From assembly GCF_001552675.1 (NCBI RefSeq), contig NZ_BCRQ01000012.1:1-50776 (forward strand): 50,776 nucleotides of DNA, in the 5' to 3' direction. This document shows positions 7,810 to 17,497 of this stretch, one piece after another; position 1 is the first letter of the stretch, and every line of letters starts with the position of its first letter. The notes under the pieces were generated by a model. It saw only the letters and a list, made by a program, of their open reading frames with translations. It ran no database searches and had not been told where the DNA came from. The DNA is from Alicyclobacillus sendaiensis NBRC 100866 (GTDB lineage Bacteria > Bacillota > Bacilli > Alicyclobacillales > Alicyclobacillaceae). A program made the position numbers and the translations under genes.

Positions 7810-8583
7810 TTGTTGCCGCAAAGTTCTGGCGTCACCGTCCTTCACTTGGACGAAAGCTTGTCCGTCCAATCGCTTCCCCTGCCCCCGGCGCACGAAATCG
7901 TTCACCTGGACGACATTCCAGGCACCCACGGCATGTGCGATCCGTTCGCGGCACGCGCCATCGAGCGGCGCCTCGCGCAAAGAGCCTATCGCGGCGTCAC
8001 GCTCATCGGCAGCGGCACGTACCACTATGTGACGTACTTCCTTCTCCGCGAATGCCAGGAGCCGTTCTCGCTCGTCCTGTTCGACCACCACACCGACTGC
8101 GCCGTCGAACCGCCCCTGTTATCCTGCGGGAACTGGGTCAGGCGCGCGCTCTCCCGAATTCAACGTCTGCGCCGCGTCGTGATCGTCGGCGCCCGCGACG
8201 CGAGCGAGTTGAGCGATCTCGGCCGACGGCAGAGTGACGTCATTGTCATCGGCGAAGAGGATCTCAAGCGATGGTCATCCCCGCGCAGACTCGCGCATCG
8301 CATCTTGGAAGCCGCAGGCCGGTATCCCGTGTACATCAGCGTCGACAAAGACGTCCTGGACCCGGCCGACGCGGCGACCGACTGGGACGGGGGCAGCATG
8401 CGCCTTCGCACGCTTCTGTACGCGCTCGTCGCCCTTCGGCGCCATCGGCGCATCGTGGGCGTCGACCTGTGCGGCGAATGGCCGATCTCGCCCGTCGGCG
8501 CGGTGACCGCCCGATCCCTTAGCGAGATCCGGAAGAACGAAGCGGCCAACCGCGCCATTCTCCGCGCCCTGCGATCCGGCTGA
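7810..8583 (+). CDS. arginase/agmatinase-family protein
   Basis: 257 residues, short for the ureohydrolase family but with its metal-binding pattern intact: GSGTYHYVT in place of GGDHS, FDHHTDC in place of DAHxD, and SVDKDVLDP matching the SxDxDxxDP signature, so all Asp/His manganese ligands appear present. GEWPISPVGA corresponds to the late conserved loop. It starts with TTG, preceded by AAAGGAG at nine bases; a second TTG follows immediately. Members hydrolyse guanidino groups (arginine, agmatine, formiminoglutamate); which one applies here cannot be told. Converges on the nif3-like gene with only 4 nt between stops. Confidence 0.8.
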   Translation: MLPQSSGVTVLHLDESLSVQSLPLPPAHEIVHLDDIPGTHGMCDPFAARAIERRLAQRAYRGVTLIGSGTYHYVTYFLLRECQEPFSLVLFDHHTDCAVEPPLLSCGNWVRRALSRIQRLRRVVIVGARDASELSDLGRRQSDVIVIGEEDLKRWSSPRRLAHRILEAAGRYPVYISVDKDVLDPADAATDWDGGSMRLRTLLYALVALRRHRRIVGVDLCGEWPISPVGAVTARSLSEIRKNEAANRAILRALRSG

Positions 8584-8587
8584 TGTC

Positions 8588-9697
8588 TCACACGAAGCGC
8601 CACGGATCGACGCCTTCGACGTCGACGCGGACCTCCACCGACGGGCCCAGCGCATCGCTCAGGCGCCGGGCGACCCCTTCGCAGACCGGCGCCTCGAGGG
8701 CCGCGTGGGGCACGTCGACAATGGCGAGCCCGTCGTGCACGGCGTCCGCCGCCTGATGGTGACTCACGTCTGCCGTCACGAACACGTCGGCGCCTTGGGC
8801 CAACGCGTGGGGAATCCACCCGCTTCCCGAGCCCCCAAGCAGCGCCACCTTCTGCACGCGCGACCGCGGGTGGCCGGCGTAGCGGAGATGCGGCAGGTGG
8901 AACGCTAGGCGGACCAGATCCACAAACGCCTCGAGTTCCATGGGCTCTGGCAGCACACCGACTCGTCCGATGCCGAACGCGCGGCCCGGCACCGCGAGCG
9001 GGTAGACGTCGTACGCCACCTCCTCGTACGGATGCGCCGCAAGCATGCTCGCGACGATGCGATCGAGATCGCGCTCGTAGGCGATGGTCTCGAGCCGCAC
9101 CTCATCCACGAGCTCCAGCTTCCCTTCCTGGCCAATGTACGGATGGGTGCCTGGCCCTGGCTTGAAGGAGCCCGTTCCCGGTGCCGCAAAGGTGCAGTGG
9201 GAATACGCGCCGATGTGGCCCGCGCCTGCGTCGCCAAGCGCCTGGCGGACCACATCCACGTGCGACGTCGGGACAAAGACCACAAGCTTGACCAGCCGAT
9301 CGCGCCCCGTGACGTCGAGCAGTTCTGGACGGACGAGGCCGAGGCGTTCCGCAATCACGTCGTTCACCCCGCCTGGGGCGCAATCGAGATTTGTGTGCGC
9401 CGCGAAGAACGCGACGCGTTGTGCGACGAGCTTCGCGATCATGGCCTGGCGCGGCTTGTCCCAGCGAAGTTCGGCCAGCGGGCGAAAGAGGAGCGCGTGA
9501 TGCGCAACAATCATGTCTGCACCCCATGCGACGGCGCGATCCGCCACCGATGGCGTGACCTCGAGCGTCACGACGAGCTTTTCGACGGGACGGCCGGGAT
9601 CGCCCAGCTGAAGCCCAATGCGGTCTCCCTCCATTGCCATGTGCGGCGGCGCGATAGCGTCCATCGCCCGCACGACGTCGGCAACCGTCACCTTCAT
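8588..9697 (-). CDS. Nif3-like dinuclear metal centre protein (YqfO type)
   Basis: 369 residues: a Nif3 core split by an inserted PII/CutA-like domain, as in Bacillus YqfO. Metal-site motifs include IVAHHALLF, AAHTNLDCAPGGVND and the C-terminal VFVTADVSHHQAADA. The ATG at 9697 overlaps the trmK stop (ATGA) and is preceded by GGAGGAGGG, deciding the start. The family forms hexamers or larger toroids with a two-metal centre; a GTP cyclohydrolase-like or hydrolytic role has been suggested but is not settled. The trmK-yqfO order after sigA is standard in Bacillales. Confidence 0.9.
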   Translation of the reverse strand: MKVTVADVVRAMDAIAPPHMAMEGDRIGLQLGDPGRPVEKLVVTLEVTPSVADRAVAWGADMIVAHHALLFRPLAELRWDKPRQAMIAKLVAQRVAFFAAHTNLDCAPGGVNDVIAERLGLVRPELLDVTGRDRLVKLVVFVPTSHVDVVRQALGDAGAGHIGAYSHCTFAAPGTGSFKPGPGTHPYIGQEGKLELVDEVRLETIAYERDLDRIVASMLAAHPYEEVAYDVYPLAVPGRAFGIGRVGVLPEPMELEAFVDLVRLAFHLPHLRYAGHPRSRVQKVALLGGSGSGWIPHALAQGADVFVTADVSHHQAADAVHDGLAIVDVPHAALEAPVCEGVARRLSDALGPSVEVRVDVEGVDPWRFV

Positions 9698-10464
9698 GTG
9701 CCCTCCTCCTCCCACATGCCCAAAAGCGCAGTCCAGATCTTCTGCCGCCTGGCGAGCACCTCCAGCTTCGCCGCGTGCGAAGTGGGGTCCCCGGCGCGCT
9801 CGACGCGGGCCATGGCTCGCTCGGTGCGCCTGGTCTCGCCCTCAATCCGGCGGCGAAGGCAAGGGTCATTCGTTTGACACAAAAGCGGCCCCACCATCCA
9901 AAGTGCCTCCCAGGCTTCGTCTGGCCTGAGGCCGCGATCGCACAAGGCCGGAAGCGCCGCCCGGTACGCGGGATCCGGGCCGCCCCGGTATTCCGCGGCG
10001 ACGATCTCGTACGGCTTGTCCGCCTCGCAGACCGCCACCTCCGCGGCGAGATGAAACCCGAGGCGATACAGCGTCTGACGCAAGACGTGGCCGCCGCCCA
10101 TGGGTTGGAACACGAGCCGGCGCGCCGAACGAGCGACCTCCTCGCGGCGAGCCACCATGTCCGCCTGTGCGCGCCCCCCGAGCCCCGCGGACACAATCAC
10201 GTCCGCCTCACCGACCTGAAGGGGCTCGAGACCGTCCCCGAGGCGGAGAGACACGCGCGGGAGAAGGCCACGGGCCGCCAGGTGCGCGCGGGCGCGGGAC
10301 AGCGGCCCCTCGCGCACGTCGGTCGCGATGGCGCGGCGGACCATGCCTTCCTCCAGCGCAAAAAGCGGCAAATAGGCGTGGTCCGTGCCGATGTCGGCTA
10401 GGGTTTCACACGGGAGCGCAAGTTGCGCCACGGCCCTGAGGCGCGGGCCCAAATCCATGGCCAT
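9694..10464 (-). CDS. trmK: tRNA (adenine(22)-N1)-methyltransferase TrmK
   Basis: 256-residue class I SAM methyltransferase that makes m1A22 in tRNA. The SAM-binding motif LADIGTDHAYLP near residue 23 is diagnostic of TrmK, followed by a helical C-terminal domain with a coiled-coil character (RRRIEGETRRTERAMARVE). It overlaps the YqfO gene by 4 nt and lies downstream of sigA, as in Bacillus subtilis (yqfN-yqfO). Confidence 0.93.
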   Translation of the reverse strand: MAMDLGPRLRAVAQLALPCETLADIGTDHAYLPLFALEEGMVRRAIATDVREGPLSRARAHLAARGLLPRVSLRLGDGLEPLQVGEADVIVSAGLGGRAQADMVARREEVARSARRLVFQPMGGGHVLRQTLYRLGFHLAAEVAVCEADKPYEIVAAEYRGGPDPAYRAALPALCDRGLRPDEAWEALWMVGPLLCQTNDPCLRRRIEGETRRTERAMARVERAGDPTSHAAKLEVLARRQKIWTALLGMWEEEGT

Positions 10465-10504
10465 CGTCCCTCTCCATCCTGAAAAAACTTACGTTTGACT
10501 GAAC

Positions 10505-11104
10505 TCACGCTTGCCAAAACGGGGCCTGCCGTCCCCGCAACAAGTACTCGATGTGCGCAAACACCTCGCGCACGGCAGCGCGAAACTCCCCTCGGGTGGA
10601 CGCTGCGCCGCAGCCGGTCGCCTCCATGCCGAGCATGCGAGCGACGGCGAGGGCCCGCGGCAGGTGGTAATCCGAGGTGATGATGACCGCCGTGTGATAC
10701 CCCCGGTCGCGCATGATGGCGCTCGTGTGGTACAGATTTTCCCATGTGTTGGTCGACATCCGCTCTTCGTGCACGACCTCCGCGGGAATGCCGTTCATCA
10801 CGAGGAAGCGCTTCATGCTCCGCGCCTCGGGGACGGTCTCGTTTTTCCCCTGACCGCCGCTCACGATAATGGCGCGGATGTAGCCCTGTCGGTAGAGCGC
10901 GATGGCCACCCGAAGCCTGGCCGCAAGCGGAGGACTCGGCTCAAAGCCGTCCGTATACGCGCCGAGCACCACGCCGACGTCGCTTCGCGCGGGACGCTGA
11001 GACCTCCCTTCGTGCTTGAGCCGCTCGGCGAACCGAACGAGAAACACGAGCGACCCCAGGGCTGCCACCCCACAGGCCAACAGGCACATCCAGAACCAGG
11101 CCAC
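10505..11104 (-). CDS. YdcF/ElyC-family (DUF218) membrane-anchored protein
   Basis: About 199 residues from GTG at 11104: one N-terminal membrane helix, then a DUF218 domain with VVLGAYTDGFEPSPPLAARL, IIVSGGQGKNETVPEA, the STNTWEN(L) motif and ITSDYHLPRAL. This family includes SanA, ElyC and YdcF, tied to envelope processes with unknown biochemistry. The frame is open further upstream to 11188, but that start has no ribosome binding site and would add a basic, non-family extension. Located between sigA and trmK. Confidence 0.82.
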   Translation of the reverse strand: MAWFWMCLLACGVAALGSLVFLVRFAERLKHEGRSQRPARSDVGVVLGAYTDGFEPSPPLAARLRVAIALYRQGYIRAIIVSGGQGKNETVPEARSMKRFLVMNGIPAEVVHEERMSTNTWENLYHTSAIMRDRGYHTAVIITSDYHLPRALAVARMLGMEATGCGAASTRGEFRAAVREVFAHIEYLLRGRQAPFWQA

Positions 11105-11212
11105 GTCGTCCCCACCCGCCCATCGCCGTCTCCTGTTCCACGATACGCGCGTGCGGAGAGCGATAGACCGGCGGCGAGGAGCGTCCACGTGGAGGGTACC
11201 ACTCGCATTCCC

Positions 11213-11243
11213 CGGAAACGAAATCAGGCCGCCACGCCCCTGA
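11213..11243 (-). terminator. weak terminator-like hairpin after sigA
   Basis: On the minus strand TCAGG pairs with CCTGA across a ten-base loop (11224-11243) and is followed by TTTCGTTT. The stem is short, so termination would be partial. It is the only such element in the 180-nt spacer after sigA; I see no gene there. Confidence 0.3.
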
Positions 11244-11284
11244 CGAGACGAGCAGCCTGTACCGTGCGCGAGGTAACACCATCC

Positions 11285-12391
11285 TCACTCGAGGAAGTCC
11301 TTGAGCCGCTTGCTTCGGCTCGGATGGCGCAGCTTGCGCAGCGCCTTGGCCTCAATCTGGCGGATCCGCTCGCGCGTCACCCCGAACACTTTCCCGACTT
11401 CTTCGAGGGTGCGCGTGCGGCCGTCATCCAGCCCGAAGCGCAGCCGCAGCACGTTTTCCTCGCGCTCCGTGAGGGTATCCAGCACGTCCTCCAACTGCTC
11501 CTTCAGGAGCTCGTAAGCCGCGGCATCAGCCGGAGCAGGCGCCTCGTCGTCCGGGATGAAGTCGCCGAGGTGCGAGTCGTCCTCCTCGCCAATGGGCGTC
11601 TCCAGCGATACCGGTTCCTGCGCGATCTTCTGGATCTCGCGCACCTTTTCCGGTGTCAAATCCATCTCGGCGGCAATTTCCTCCGGCGTGGGTTCACGCC
11701 CCAACTCCTGAAGGAGCTGGCGGGAGACGCGGATCAGCTTGTTGATGGTCTCGACCATGTGCACCGGAATGCGGATGGTGCGCGCCTGATCCGCGATGGC
11801 CCGCGTGATGGCCTGCCGGATCCACCACGTGGCGTACGTGCTGAACTTGTATCCCTTTCGGTAGTCAAACTTCTCGACCGCCTTGAGCAACCCCAGGTTG
11901 CCCTCCTGGATCAGGTCGAGAAACAGCATGCCGCGCCCGACGTACCGCTTCGCGATGCTGACGACAAGGCGCAGGTTGGCCTCCGCCAAGCGCTGCTTCG
12001 CCTCTTCGTCTCCCTGCTCGATGCGCTTCGCGAGCTCAATCTCCTCCTGCGCCGACAAGAGCGGCACGCGCCCAATTTCCTTCAGGTACATCCGGACCGG
12101 ATCAGAAATTTTCACGCCGGGCGGGACGGATAGATCGTCGAGATCGTAATCGTCGTCCTCGCGTCCACCGTCCTCGTCCCGCTCATTCACGACATCAATG
12201 CCGAGTTCCGCCAGCTGCTCAAAGAAATCGTCCATGGCGTCGGCGTCCATGTCGAACGAGCTGAGACGATCCGAGATCTCCTCATATGTCAACGAGCCTT
12301 GCTTTTTGCCCAGCTCAATCAACTGCTGCTTCGCTTCCTGAAGGGTGATACCCTGATCCTCGTCGCGGATTTCGTTATTCGTCTTCGCCAT
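11285..12391 (-). CDS. sigA: primary RNA polymerase sigma factor SigA (RpoD)
   Basis: 368 residues, the size of Bacillus SigA (371). Region 1.2 ([18 protein letters not shown]), region 2.3-2.4 with the -10-recognising [19 protein letters not shown], region 3 ([17 protein letters not shown]) and region 4.2 with [22 protein letters not shown] are all complete. It lies 36 nt after dnaG, forming the classical macromolecular synthesis arrangement dnaG-sigA. Directs transcription of the sigma-A promoters noted elsewhere in this window. Confidence 0.98.
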   Translation of the reverse strand: MAKTNNEIRDEDQGITLQEAKQQLIELGKKQGSLTYEEISDRLSSFDMDADAMDDFFEQLAELGIDVVNERDEDGGREDDDYDLDDLSVPPGVKISDPVRMYLKEIGRVPLLSAQEEIELAKRIEQGDEEAKQRLAEANLRLVVSIAKRYVGRGMLFLDLIQEGNLGLLKAVEKFDYRKGYKFSTYATWWIRQAITRAIADQARTIRIPVHMVETINKLIRVSRQLLQELGREPTPEEIAAEMDLTPEKVREIQKIAQEPVSLETPIGEEDDSHLGDFIPDDEAPAPADAAAYELLKEQLEDVLDTLTEREENVLRLRFGLDDGRTRTLEEVGKVFGVTRERIRQIEAKALRKLRHPSRSKRLKDFLE

Positions 12392-12427
12392 GTTCCCCGC
12401 CTCCTTTACCCCATTCGGCGCAACCCG

Positions 12428-14233
12428 TCATTCGGCGTGGAGCGCGCGGGGCTGCTTCATGGTTGCCATCTGGCTCTGAATCCACTCCACTTGCAGCTTC
12501 ATCTCTCTACTCTTCTCTACGTCGCCCGCCGCCTCGGCCTCGTTCCACGCGCGCACCTTCTCCTTCAACTCCTGTTCCAACCTGAAGAGCTCCAGCGCCC
12601 TCAGGTAATCCTCCACAAGCTCCACCGAGATCTCGGGAGGTTCGTCAAACAGGAGCGAAGAGGCCAGGCGAACCAACTCCTCGTCCTCGAGGCGGTCGAG
12701 GAACGCGGAGGGCGGTTGTCCCGGCTGTTCGAGCCGCCACGAGTACACGTGCGATAAAAGCGCCGTGTGCAGCGGATGAGCGAGTTCGGTCACGCCCTTC
12801 TCCATCAGATACTCCGCCGCCTCCTGGCTGAACAGCGCAGCCTGGAGGATGCGCAGGCTCACCTGATCCTTTCCTTTGGCGGCGCGCGGCGAGTTGGCCC
12901 AAGGTGCGACCTCTTCTCTCGAAGGAGAACGACGCCTTAATGGTTTCGCGAAAGCGCGCATCTCCTCCTTCAACGTTTCGACAGAGAGGTTAAATTCCTG
13001 TGACAAATTTCGCAACTGATATTCCTGCTCCACTGGGCTCGCTCGCTCCGCAAGCAGCCGGAGCACCTGCCGCAGGAACTCCGTCCGCCCGGCGGGACTC
13101 ACCCACTCCGCTCGAGCGCGCATATCCTCGATGAGGAACTGGACCGCGGTCCACGTCGATTCGGACAACATGCGCTCAAACGCCCGCGCGCCGTGCGCCC
13201 GGATGTATTCGTCCGGATCCATGCCGTCCGGCAACCGCAGCACCACAGGTGTAAGCCCGGCCTGCTCGAGGACGTCGATGGCGCGAACCGTAGCCTTGCG
13301 CCCGGCCTCGTCCCCGTCGTAGGCGATCACGACCTTGTCGCAGTCGGCCTTGAGCAACTGGGCCTGTTCTTCCGTCAAACTCGTGCCGAGCGTCGCAACC
13401 GCGCTCTCGATGCCCGCCTGCGCAACCGCCAGGACATCCATGTAGCCTTCCAGCAACAGGGCCCTGCGCTCCCGGCGAATGGCCTTTCGGGCGCGATGGA
13501 TGTTGAAGAGCATCCTGCCCTTGTGAAACAGTTCATACTCAGGCGAATTCAGGTATTTGGGTTTGGCGTCGTCATCGAGCGCCCGCGCCCCGAATGCGAC
13601 GATGTGCCCTCGCCGGTCCGCGATGGGGATGATCACGCGGCCGCGAAACCGATCCACCAATTCGCCGCCGAGATCGACCGCGAGCCCGCACGCGATGAGA
13701 TCTTCGGCGGAGAACCCCTTCTGCTGGAGGAACGACATCATGGCGCGGCCGGACGGGGGAGCGTAGCCCAATTGAAAGTTGGCCATGGTCGTGCGTGAAA
13801 TTCCGCGCGAAAGAAGATAATGAAGGGCTTGCACTCCAGCATCTGTATTCATTAGAATGTGGTTGAACGCTTTTGCGGCCAGATCGTGCACCTGCCGATA
13901 CCGCTCGAGCTTTGGCGAGCGCGGAGCGGACGCGTGAAGCGAATCGGGCAGGGGGATGCCGCAGCGCTCGGCCAGAAGCGTCACGGTCTCCGCAAACGAG
14001 ATGCCCTCGATGTCCATGAGAAAGCGGAACACGGTGCCGCCGGCTCCGCATCCGAAACAATGATACACTTGGCGTTCGGGCGACACGGAGAACGAAGGCG
14101 TGCGCTCATTGTGGAATGGGCAAAGACCGACGTACGAGCGCCCCGATTTGCGCAGGGGCACGTACTCGCTGATGACTTCGACGATGTCGACCTTCTGGCG
14201 CAGCGTGTCTATGAACGTCTCTGGAACGTTCAT
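12428..14233 (-). CDS. dnaG: DNA primase DnaG
   Basis: 601 residues. N-terminal zinc-binding domain with CPFHNERTPSF and HCFGCGAGG, a TOPRIM catalytic core (LLLEGYMDVLAV, VIAYDGDEAG) and a C-terminal helicase-interaction domain. Start at 14233 because AGGGGGTG precedes this ATG and MNVPETFIDTLRQKVDIVEVI is the standard beginning; the upstream in-frame ATG gives a non-family leader. Synthesises RNA primers at the replication fork. A 263-nt spacer precedes it, where Bacillus has glyQS and other genes; here no gene is visible. Confidence 0.97.
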   Translation of the reverse strand: MNVPETFIDTLRQKVDIVEVISEYVPLRKSGRSYVGLCPFHNERTPSFSVSPERQVYHCFGCGAGGTVFRFLMDIEGISFAETVTLLAERCGIPLPDSLHASAPRSPKLERYRQVHDLAAKAFNHILMNTDAGVQALHYLLSRGISRTTMANFQLGYAPPSGRAMMSFLQQKGFSAEDLIACGLAVDLGGELVDRFRGRVIIPIADRRGHIVAFGARALDDDAKPKYLNSPEYELFHKGRMLFNIHRARKAIRRERRALLLEGYMDVLAVAQAGIESAVATLGTSLTEEQAQLLKADCDKVVIAYDGDEAGRKATVRAIDVLEQAGLTPVVLRLPDGMDPDEYIRAHGARAFERMLSESTWTAVQFLIEDMRARAEWVSPAGRTEFLRQVLRLLAERASPVEQEYQLRNLSQEFNLSVETLKEEMRAFAKPLRRRSPSREEVAPWANSPRAAKGKDQVSLRILQAALFSQEAAEYLMEKGVTELAHPLHTALLSHVYSWRLEQPGQPPSAFLDRLEDEELVRLASSLLFDEPPEISVELVEDYLRALELFRLEQELKEKVRAWNEAEAAGDVEKSREMKLQVEWIQSQMATMKQPRALHAE

Positions 14234-14496
14234 CACTGCACCCCCTATCCGGCGTCGCCCCATCCACGGGTCTTCTGGTGGTCCGCCGGTGCCTATTCAC
14301 GTATTCTACAAAGTAGGACACTTTCCTCCTATCCGCAAAAACTTGTCTCTTTCTCGACACGAATCGACAAACAGGCTTCTCTCGAAGCTTGCGGCGTCCC
14401 CGGAAGCGAGCTTTGAGACATGCCTAGTATCGACGCCCCAAGTCAAATTTATCCTCTTCTCCATCCCCGAATCAGTTTATGGCTTCTGCATGCCGC
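14234..14496 (-). other. 263-nt spacer between recO and dnaG, no gene seen
   Basis: Neither strand carries a credible coding frame. A TTGACT on the minus strand near 14440 lacks a matching -10 element at normal spacing, and TAGAAT near 14310 lacks a -35, so the dnaG promoter is unresolved. Bacillus subtilis carries glyQ, glyS and regulators at this point; they are absent here. Confidence 0.5.
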
Positions 14497-15306
14497 TTAT
14501 GTGTCGAGACAGCCGCCATCTTCGCCCGGGGGATCCGTGAGGGACGCCACCATGTCGTCGAGCACTTGGCGCGCACGCCCTCCCACGCCTGCGAATTCCC
14601 GAAGTTGATGTGCGAGAATGCGCGACAGCGCATCCCGCATGGCGCCAGAAAGATCGACTCGATGAAGCTTCGCGATATCCGCACGTTCCAACAGGTGGAG
14701 AACGGTCGAAATCTTGCGCGGCACCGGCCAGCTCGATGCGGCCGCGGAGGTGAAAAGGCTCGCGCATCGGGCGCAGATGAGCCCGCCCTCCCGCGGATCG
14801 TATCGAGGCGCTTCGCCGGTCTCGGCAAGCGACGCGCCGCACCGGATGCACGCGCGCCAATCCGGCCCCACCCCGAGCCACGCGCACACCTTGAGCTCAA
14901 AGGCGCGCGCGAGCACGTCGGCCGGCACCCGGTCCGCCTCCAAGCCGTCCAACACCGCCACAAACTGCCGATATGCCGCCGGGGGCGCGTCGGGCCGCTC
15001 CGGAACAGCGCGGCTGGCGAGATCGCAGAGATACGCGGCGTAGGCCGCCTTGACCACGTCCTCGTGCAAGGCCCGGCGCTGGCGGGCGATCTCGGCTTGC
15101 CGCACGTCACCCATCCCCCGCCCCTGATACAGCACGTACGTCCCTTGCGCACACAGGCGCGCAGCCGCAGACAACCGCCCGGCCGGCCGCGCGCCGCCTC
15201 TCGCCATGGCCGTCACGATCCCGGTTTCCGTCAAGAGCGTCAGGATGGCGTCGCGCTCGCCATAGCGCACGACGCGCACCACGACGGCCTCTGTCGTCCA
15301 TATCAC
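14497..15306 (-). CDS. recO: DNA repair protein RecO
   Basis: 269 residues: N-terminal OB fold (TEAVVVRVVRYGERDAILTLL), helical middle, and a zinc finger with paired CIRCGASL and CARCASLF cysteines. RecO loads RecA on SSB-coated DNA and anneals strands in recombinational repair. GTG start at 15306; the Shine-Dalgarno (AGGGG) is distant, so translation may be coupled to the yqzL gene that ends 8 nt upstream. Order era-yqzL-recO matches Bacillus subtilis. Confidence 0.94.
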   Translation of the reverse strand: MIWTTEAVVVRVVRYGERDAILTLLTETGIVTAMARGGARPAGRLSAAARLCAQGTYVLYQGRGMGDVRQAEIARQRRALHEDVVKAAYAAYLCDLASRAVPERPDAPPAAYRQFVAVLDGLEADRVPADVLARAFELKVCAWLGVGPDWRACIRCGASLAETGEAPRYDPREGGLICARCASLFTSAAASSWPVPRKISTVLHLLERADIAKLHRVDLSGAMRDALSRILAHQLREFAGVGGRARQVLDDMVASLTDPPGEDGGCLDT

Positions 15307-15314
15307 CGTGACAT

Positions 15315-15485
15315 TCAGCCCCTAAGCGACGCCTGGAAATGCGAATCCTCGTGGAGCTCGTCTTCCTCCGTCGGCTGCTCATCGTCCGCGACGTGTTCAG
15401 CCTGTTGACAGGCGCGATACAGGAGGTACGCGTACACATCACCGGTGAGCTCGAATACCTTCCACGTGACATCACGCATCGGCAT
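15315..15485 (-). CDS. yqzL: YqzL-family small protein
   Basis: 56 residues. The beginning RDVTWKVFELTGDVYAYLLY matches the short YqzL family, which in Bacillus sits between era and recO exactly as here. The rest is acidic and probably disordered. Start at ATG 15485 or 15479 (both in frame); AAGGGAG lies just upstream and fits the second slightly better by spacing. Function unknown; too short to be picked up by many gene finders. Confidence 0.82.
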   Translation of the reverse strand: MPMRDVTWKVFELTGDVYAYLLYRACQQAEHVADDEQPTEEDELHEDSHFQASLRG

Positions 15486-15572
15486 CGTCTCCCTTCCGCT
15501 CCGCGGACTGCATTTCCATGAGTGTAGTCTGGCGTTTCGCGCCGCCCGTATACCCAAAATCCCCTGGGCGGC

Positions 15573-16469
15573 TCAGCGCTCGCGGTCAAAGCCAAATTGG
15601 TGCAGGAGCGCGGGCTTGTTTCGCCAGTCTCGCTTCACCTTGACCCACAACTCGAGATAGATGCGGTTGCCAAACAGGGCCTCCAATTCGTGCCGCGCCA
15701 TTTCACCCACACGCTTTAACATCTGACCCTGTTTCCCAATGAGGATGGCCTTTTGGCTCTCCCGCTCGGTGTAAATCACCGCGCTCACGTACAGCGTATC
15801 GGACGACCGCCGCTCCATGTGCTCGACGGCCACCATCACCGAGTGCGGGACTTCGTCGCGCGTCAACAAGAGCACCTTTTCCCGCACAATCTCGCTGATG
15901 ATGAACGACTCCGGCTGATCGGTGATCATGTCGTCCGGGTAATACTTCGGCCCTTCGGGCAGCCGCTGTTCAATGACCTCGGCCAAAAGGTCCACCTGCT
16001 CGCCTCGAAGCGCCGAGATCGGCACGTATTCGTCAAACGGCCGCAGCGCCTGATACTCCTCGATGCGCTTCAACACCATCGCGCGATCCTCGAGCGCATC
16101 CACCTTGTTGAGCGCGAGGATCACGGGCGTGCGCACGCGCTCGAGCTGCTTCGCAATCTCCTGCTCCGTGGGATGGACGGGCGACGAGGCATCCACCACG
16201 AGGACGATCACGTCCACCTCGTTCAGCGTCTTGAGGGCGGTGTCCACCATGTACTCGCCAAGGCGGTGCTTCGGTTTGTGAATGCCCGGCGTGTCGATGA
16301 AGATCATCTGCGACGTCTCTGTCGTGCGGACGCCGCGGATGCGGTTGCGCGTGGTCTGCGGCCGATTCGACATAATGGCCACCTTCTGGCCGACCAGCGC
16401 GTTGAGCAGCGTCGACTTGCCGACGTTCGGCCGGCCGACGAGTGCCACAAATCCGGACTTGTACGTCAC
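15573..16469 (-). CDS. era: ribosome assembly GTPase Era
   Basis: 298 residues. G1 GRPNVGKST, G3 DTPGIH, G4 NKVD and a C-terminal KH domain with ILIGKQGQMLKRVGEMAR. Era binds the 3' end of 16S rRNA during 30S maturation. GTG start at 16469, with a strong AAAGGAGG site, overlapping the dgkA stop as GTGA. An 87-nt spacer follows before yqzL. The ybeY-dgkA-era grouping joins 16S rRNA processing factors. Confidence 0.98.
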   Translation of the reverse strand: MTYKSGFVALVGRPNVGKSTLLNALVGQKVAIMSNRPQTTRNRIRGVRTTETSQMIFIDTPGIHKPKHRLGEYMVDTALKTLNEVDVIVLVVDASSPVHPTEQEIAKQLERVRTPVILALNKVDALEDRAMVLKRIEEYQALRPFDEYVPISALRGEQVDLLAEVIEQRLPEGPKYYPDDMITDQPESFIISEIVREKVLLLTRDEVPHSVMVAVEHMERRSSDTLYVSAVIYTERESQKAILIGKQGQMLKRVGEMARHELEALFGNRIYLELWVKVKRDWRNKPALLHQFGFDRER

Positions 16470-17005
16470 GTCGTTCCCCCCTCCTTTCGAGGCCGTTTAA
16501 TCTCGACGTCCGCGCGGTAAGGCCACAGCCTCACCGCCCAGACCGCCGCCAGCCACACCGTGACGAGCGCCACCGCGCCCAGGTTGTGGCGGCTCCAGAG
16601 CCAAAAATGGACAGGCCAATTGGACGCGACCAGCCACGCCGCGATGGCGAGCGCGCCGAAGGCGACAAAGGTCACGGCCCCGCTCGCCACGTCCTTCGCC
16701 ATGCCCGCGACCGGATGTTGCGTCCAACCGGAGGCCACGTCCACGGCCAATTCGATCGCCGTGTTGAACATCTCGGCGGCGAACACGCACATCGAGACAA
16801 ACACCGTGATGGCCGCCTGCCACAGGTTCGGCCGCAGGCACCACTCCGCGATGGCGAGGCAGGTGAAGAGCCACACGTCCCGCTTCAAATTCTTTTCGGT
16901 GTGAAAGGCGTACACCGCGCCCCGCAGGCTGTACGCCACCGCCCGGACGAACGGCTGGGACTTCGGATCCGCCGCCATCCGCCCGCGATGCCCCGCGTCC
17001 CTCAT
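16466..17005 (-). CDS. dgkA: diacylglycerol/undecaprenol kinase family protein
   Basis: 179 residues, longer than the 120-130 typical of Gram-positive DgkA. The core has three membrane helices and the catalytic signature AAEMFNTAIELAVD, preceded by FHTEKNLKRDVWLF. The extra C-terminal 50 residues supply another hydrophobic stretch (NLGAVALVTVWLAAVWAV) and a basic tail. In Gram-positives the enzyme phosphorylates undecaprenol for cell-wall lipid carrier recycling. Lies between ybeY and era with 18-nt and overlapping junctions; no cdd gene intervenes as in Bacillus. Confidence 0.9.
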   Translation of the reverse strand: MRDAGHRGRMAADPKSQPFVRAVAYSLRGAVYAFHTEKNLKRDVWLFTCLAIAEWCLRPNLWQAAITVFVSMCVFAAEMFNTAIELAVDVASGWTQHPVAGMAKDVASGAVTFVAFGALAIAAWLVASNWPVHFWLWSRHNLGAVALVTVWLAAVWAVRLWPYRADVEIKRPRKEGGTT

Positions 17006-17023
17006 GGTTCACCGCCTCGCCGC

Positions 17024-17497
17024 CTACGATCGGGCCAGCCCGATGCCTTGCAAAATCTCTTCCTGCAGCCCGAACATCTCGCGCTCGCCCGCCTCGTCCT
17101 CGTGATCATAGCCGTTCAGGTGCAAAAACCCGTGCACCAACAGGAAGGCCACCTCCCGTTCCAGGGAATGGCCGTACGCCTCCGCCTGTTCTCGGGCCCG
17201 GTCGACGCTTACCACGATGTCCCCCAGCATCGGATCTACGTCGTCGGGATCGGCGAGCGACTCCCCCTCGTTCATGGGAAAGGAGAGCACATCCGTGGGC
17301 CTGTCCACACCCCGATACGTCCGGTTGAGCTCATGGATGGCGTCGTCGTCGACAAACACCACGGACACCTCGCCCTGTGCGCCGATTCGCTCGGCCGCGG
17401 CTTCGAGGACGCGTTCGACAAACGCCTGGGCGTCGGCATGGGGTGGAACGAGGGGCCATTCGACCTCGCACGTCACATCAATCGACAAACGGCTCAC
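17024..17497 (-). CDS. ybeY: endoribonuclease YbeY (rRNA maturation factor)
   Basis: 157 residues. The zinc-binding HGFLHLNGYDHEDE motif and the upstream ELNRTYRGVDRPTDVLSFP segment identify YbeY, a single-strand endoribonuclease acting in 16S rRNA 3' processing and ribosome quality control. Its start overlaps the end of pgpH by 4 nt. Confidence 0.97.
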   Translation of the reverse strand: MSRLSIDVTCEVEWPLVPPHADAQAFVERVLEAAAERIGAQGEVSVVFVDDDAIHELNRTYRGVDRPTDVLSFPMNEGESLADPDDVDPMLGDIVVSVDRAREQAEAYGHSLEREVAFLLVHGFLHLNGYDHEDEAGEREMFGLQEEILQGIGLARS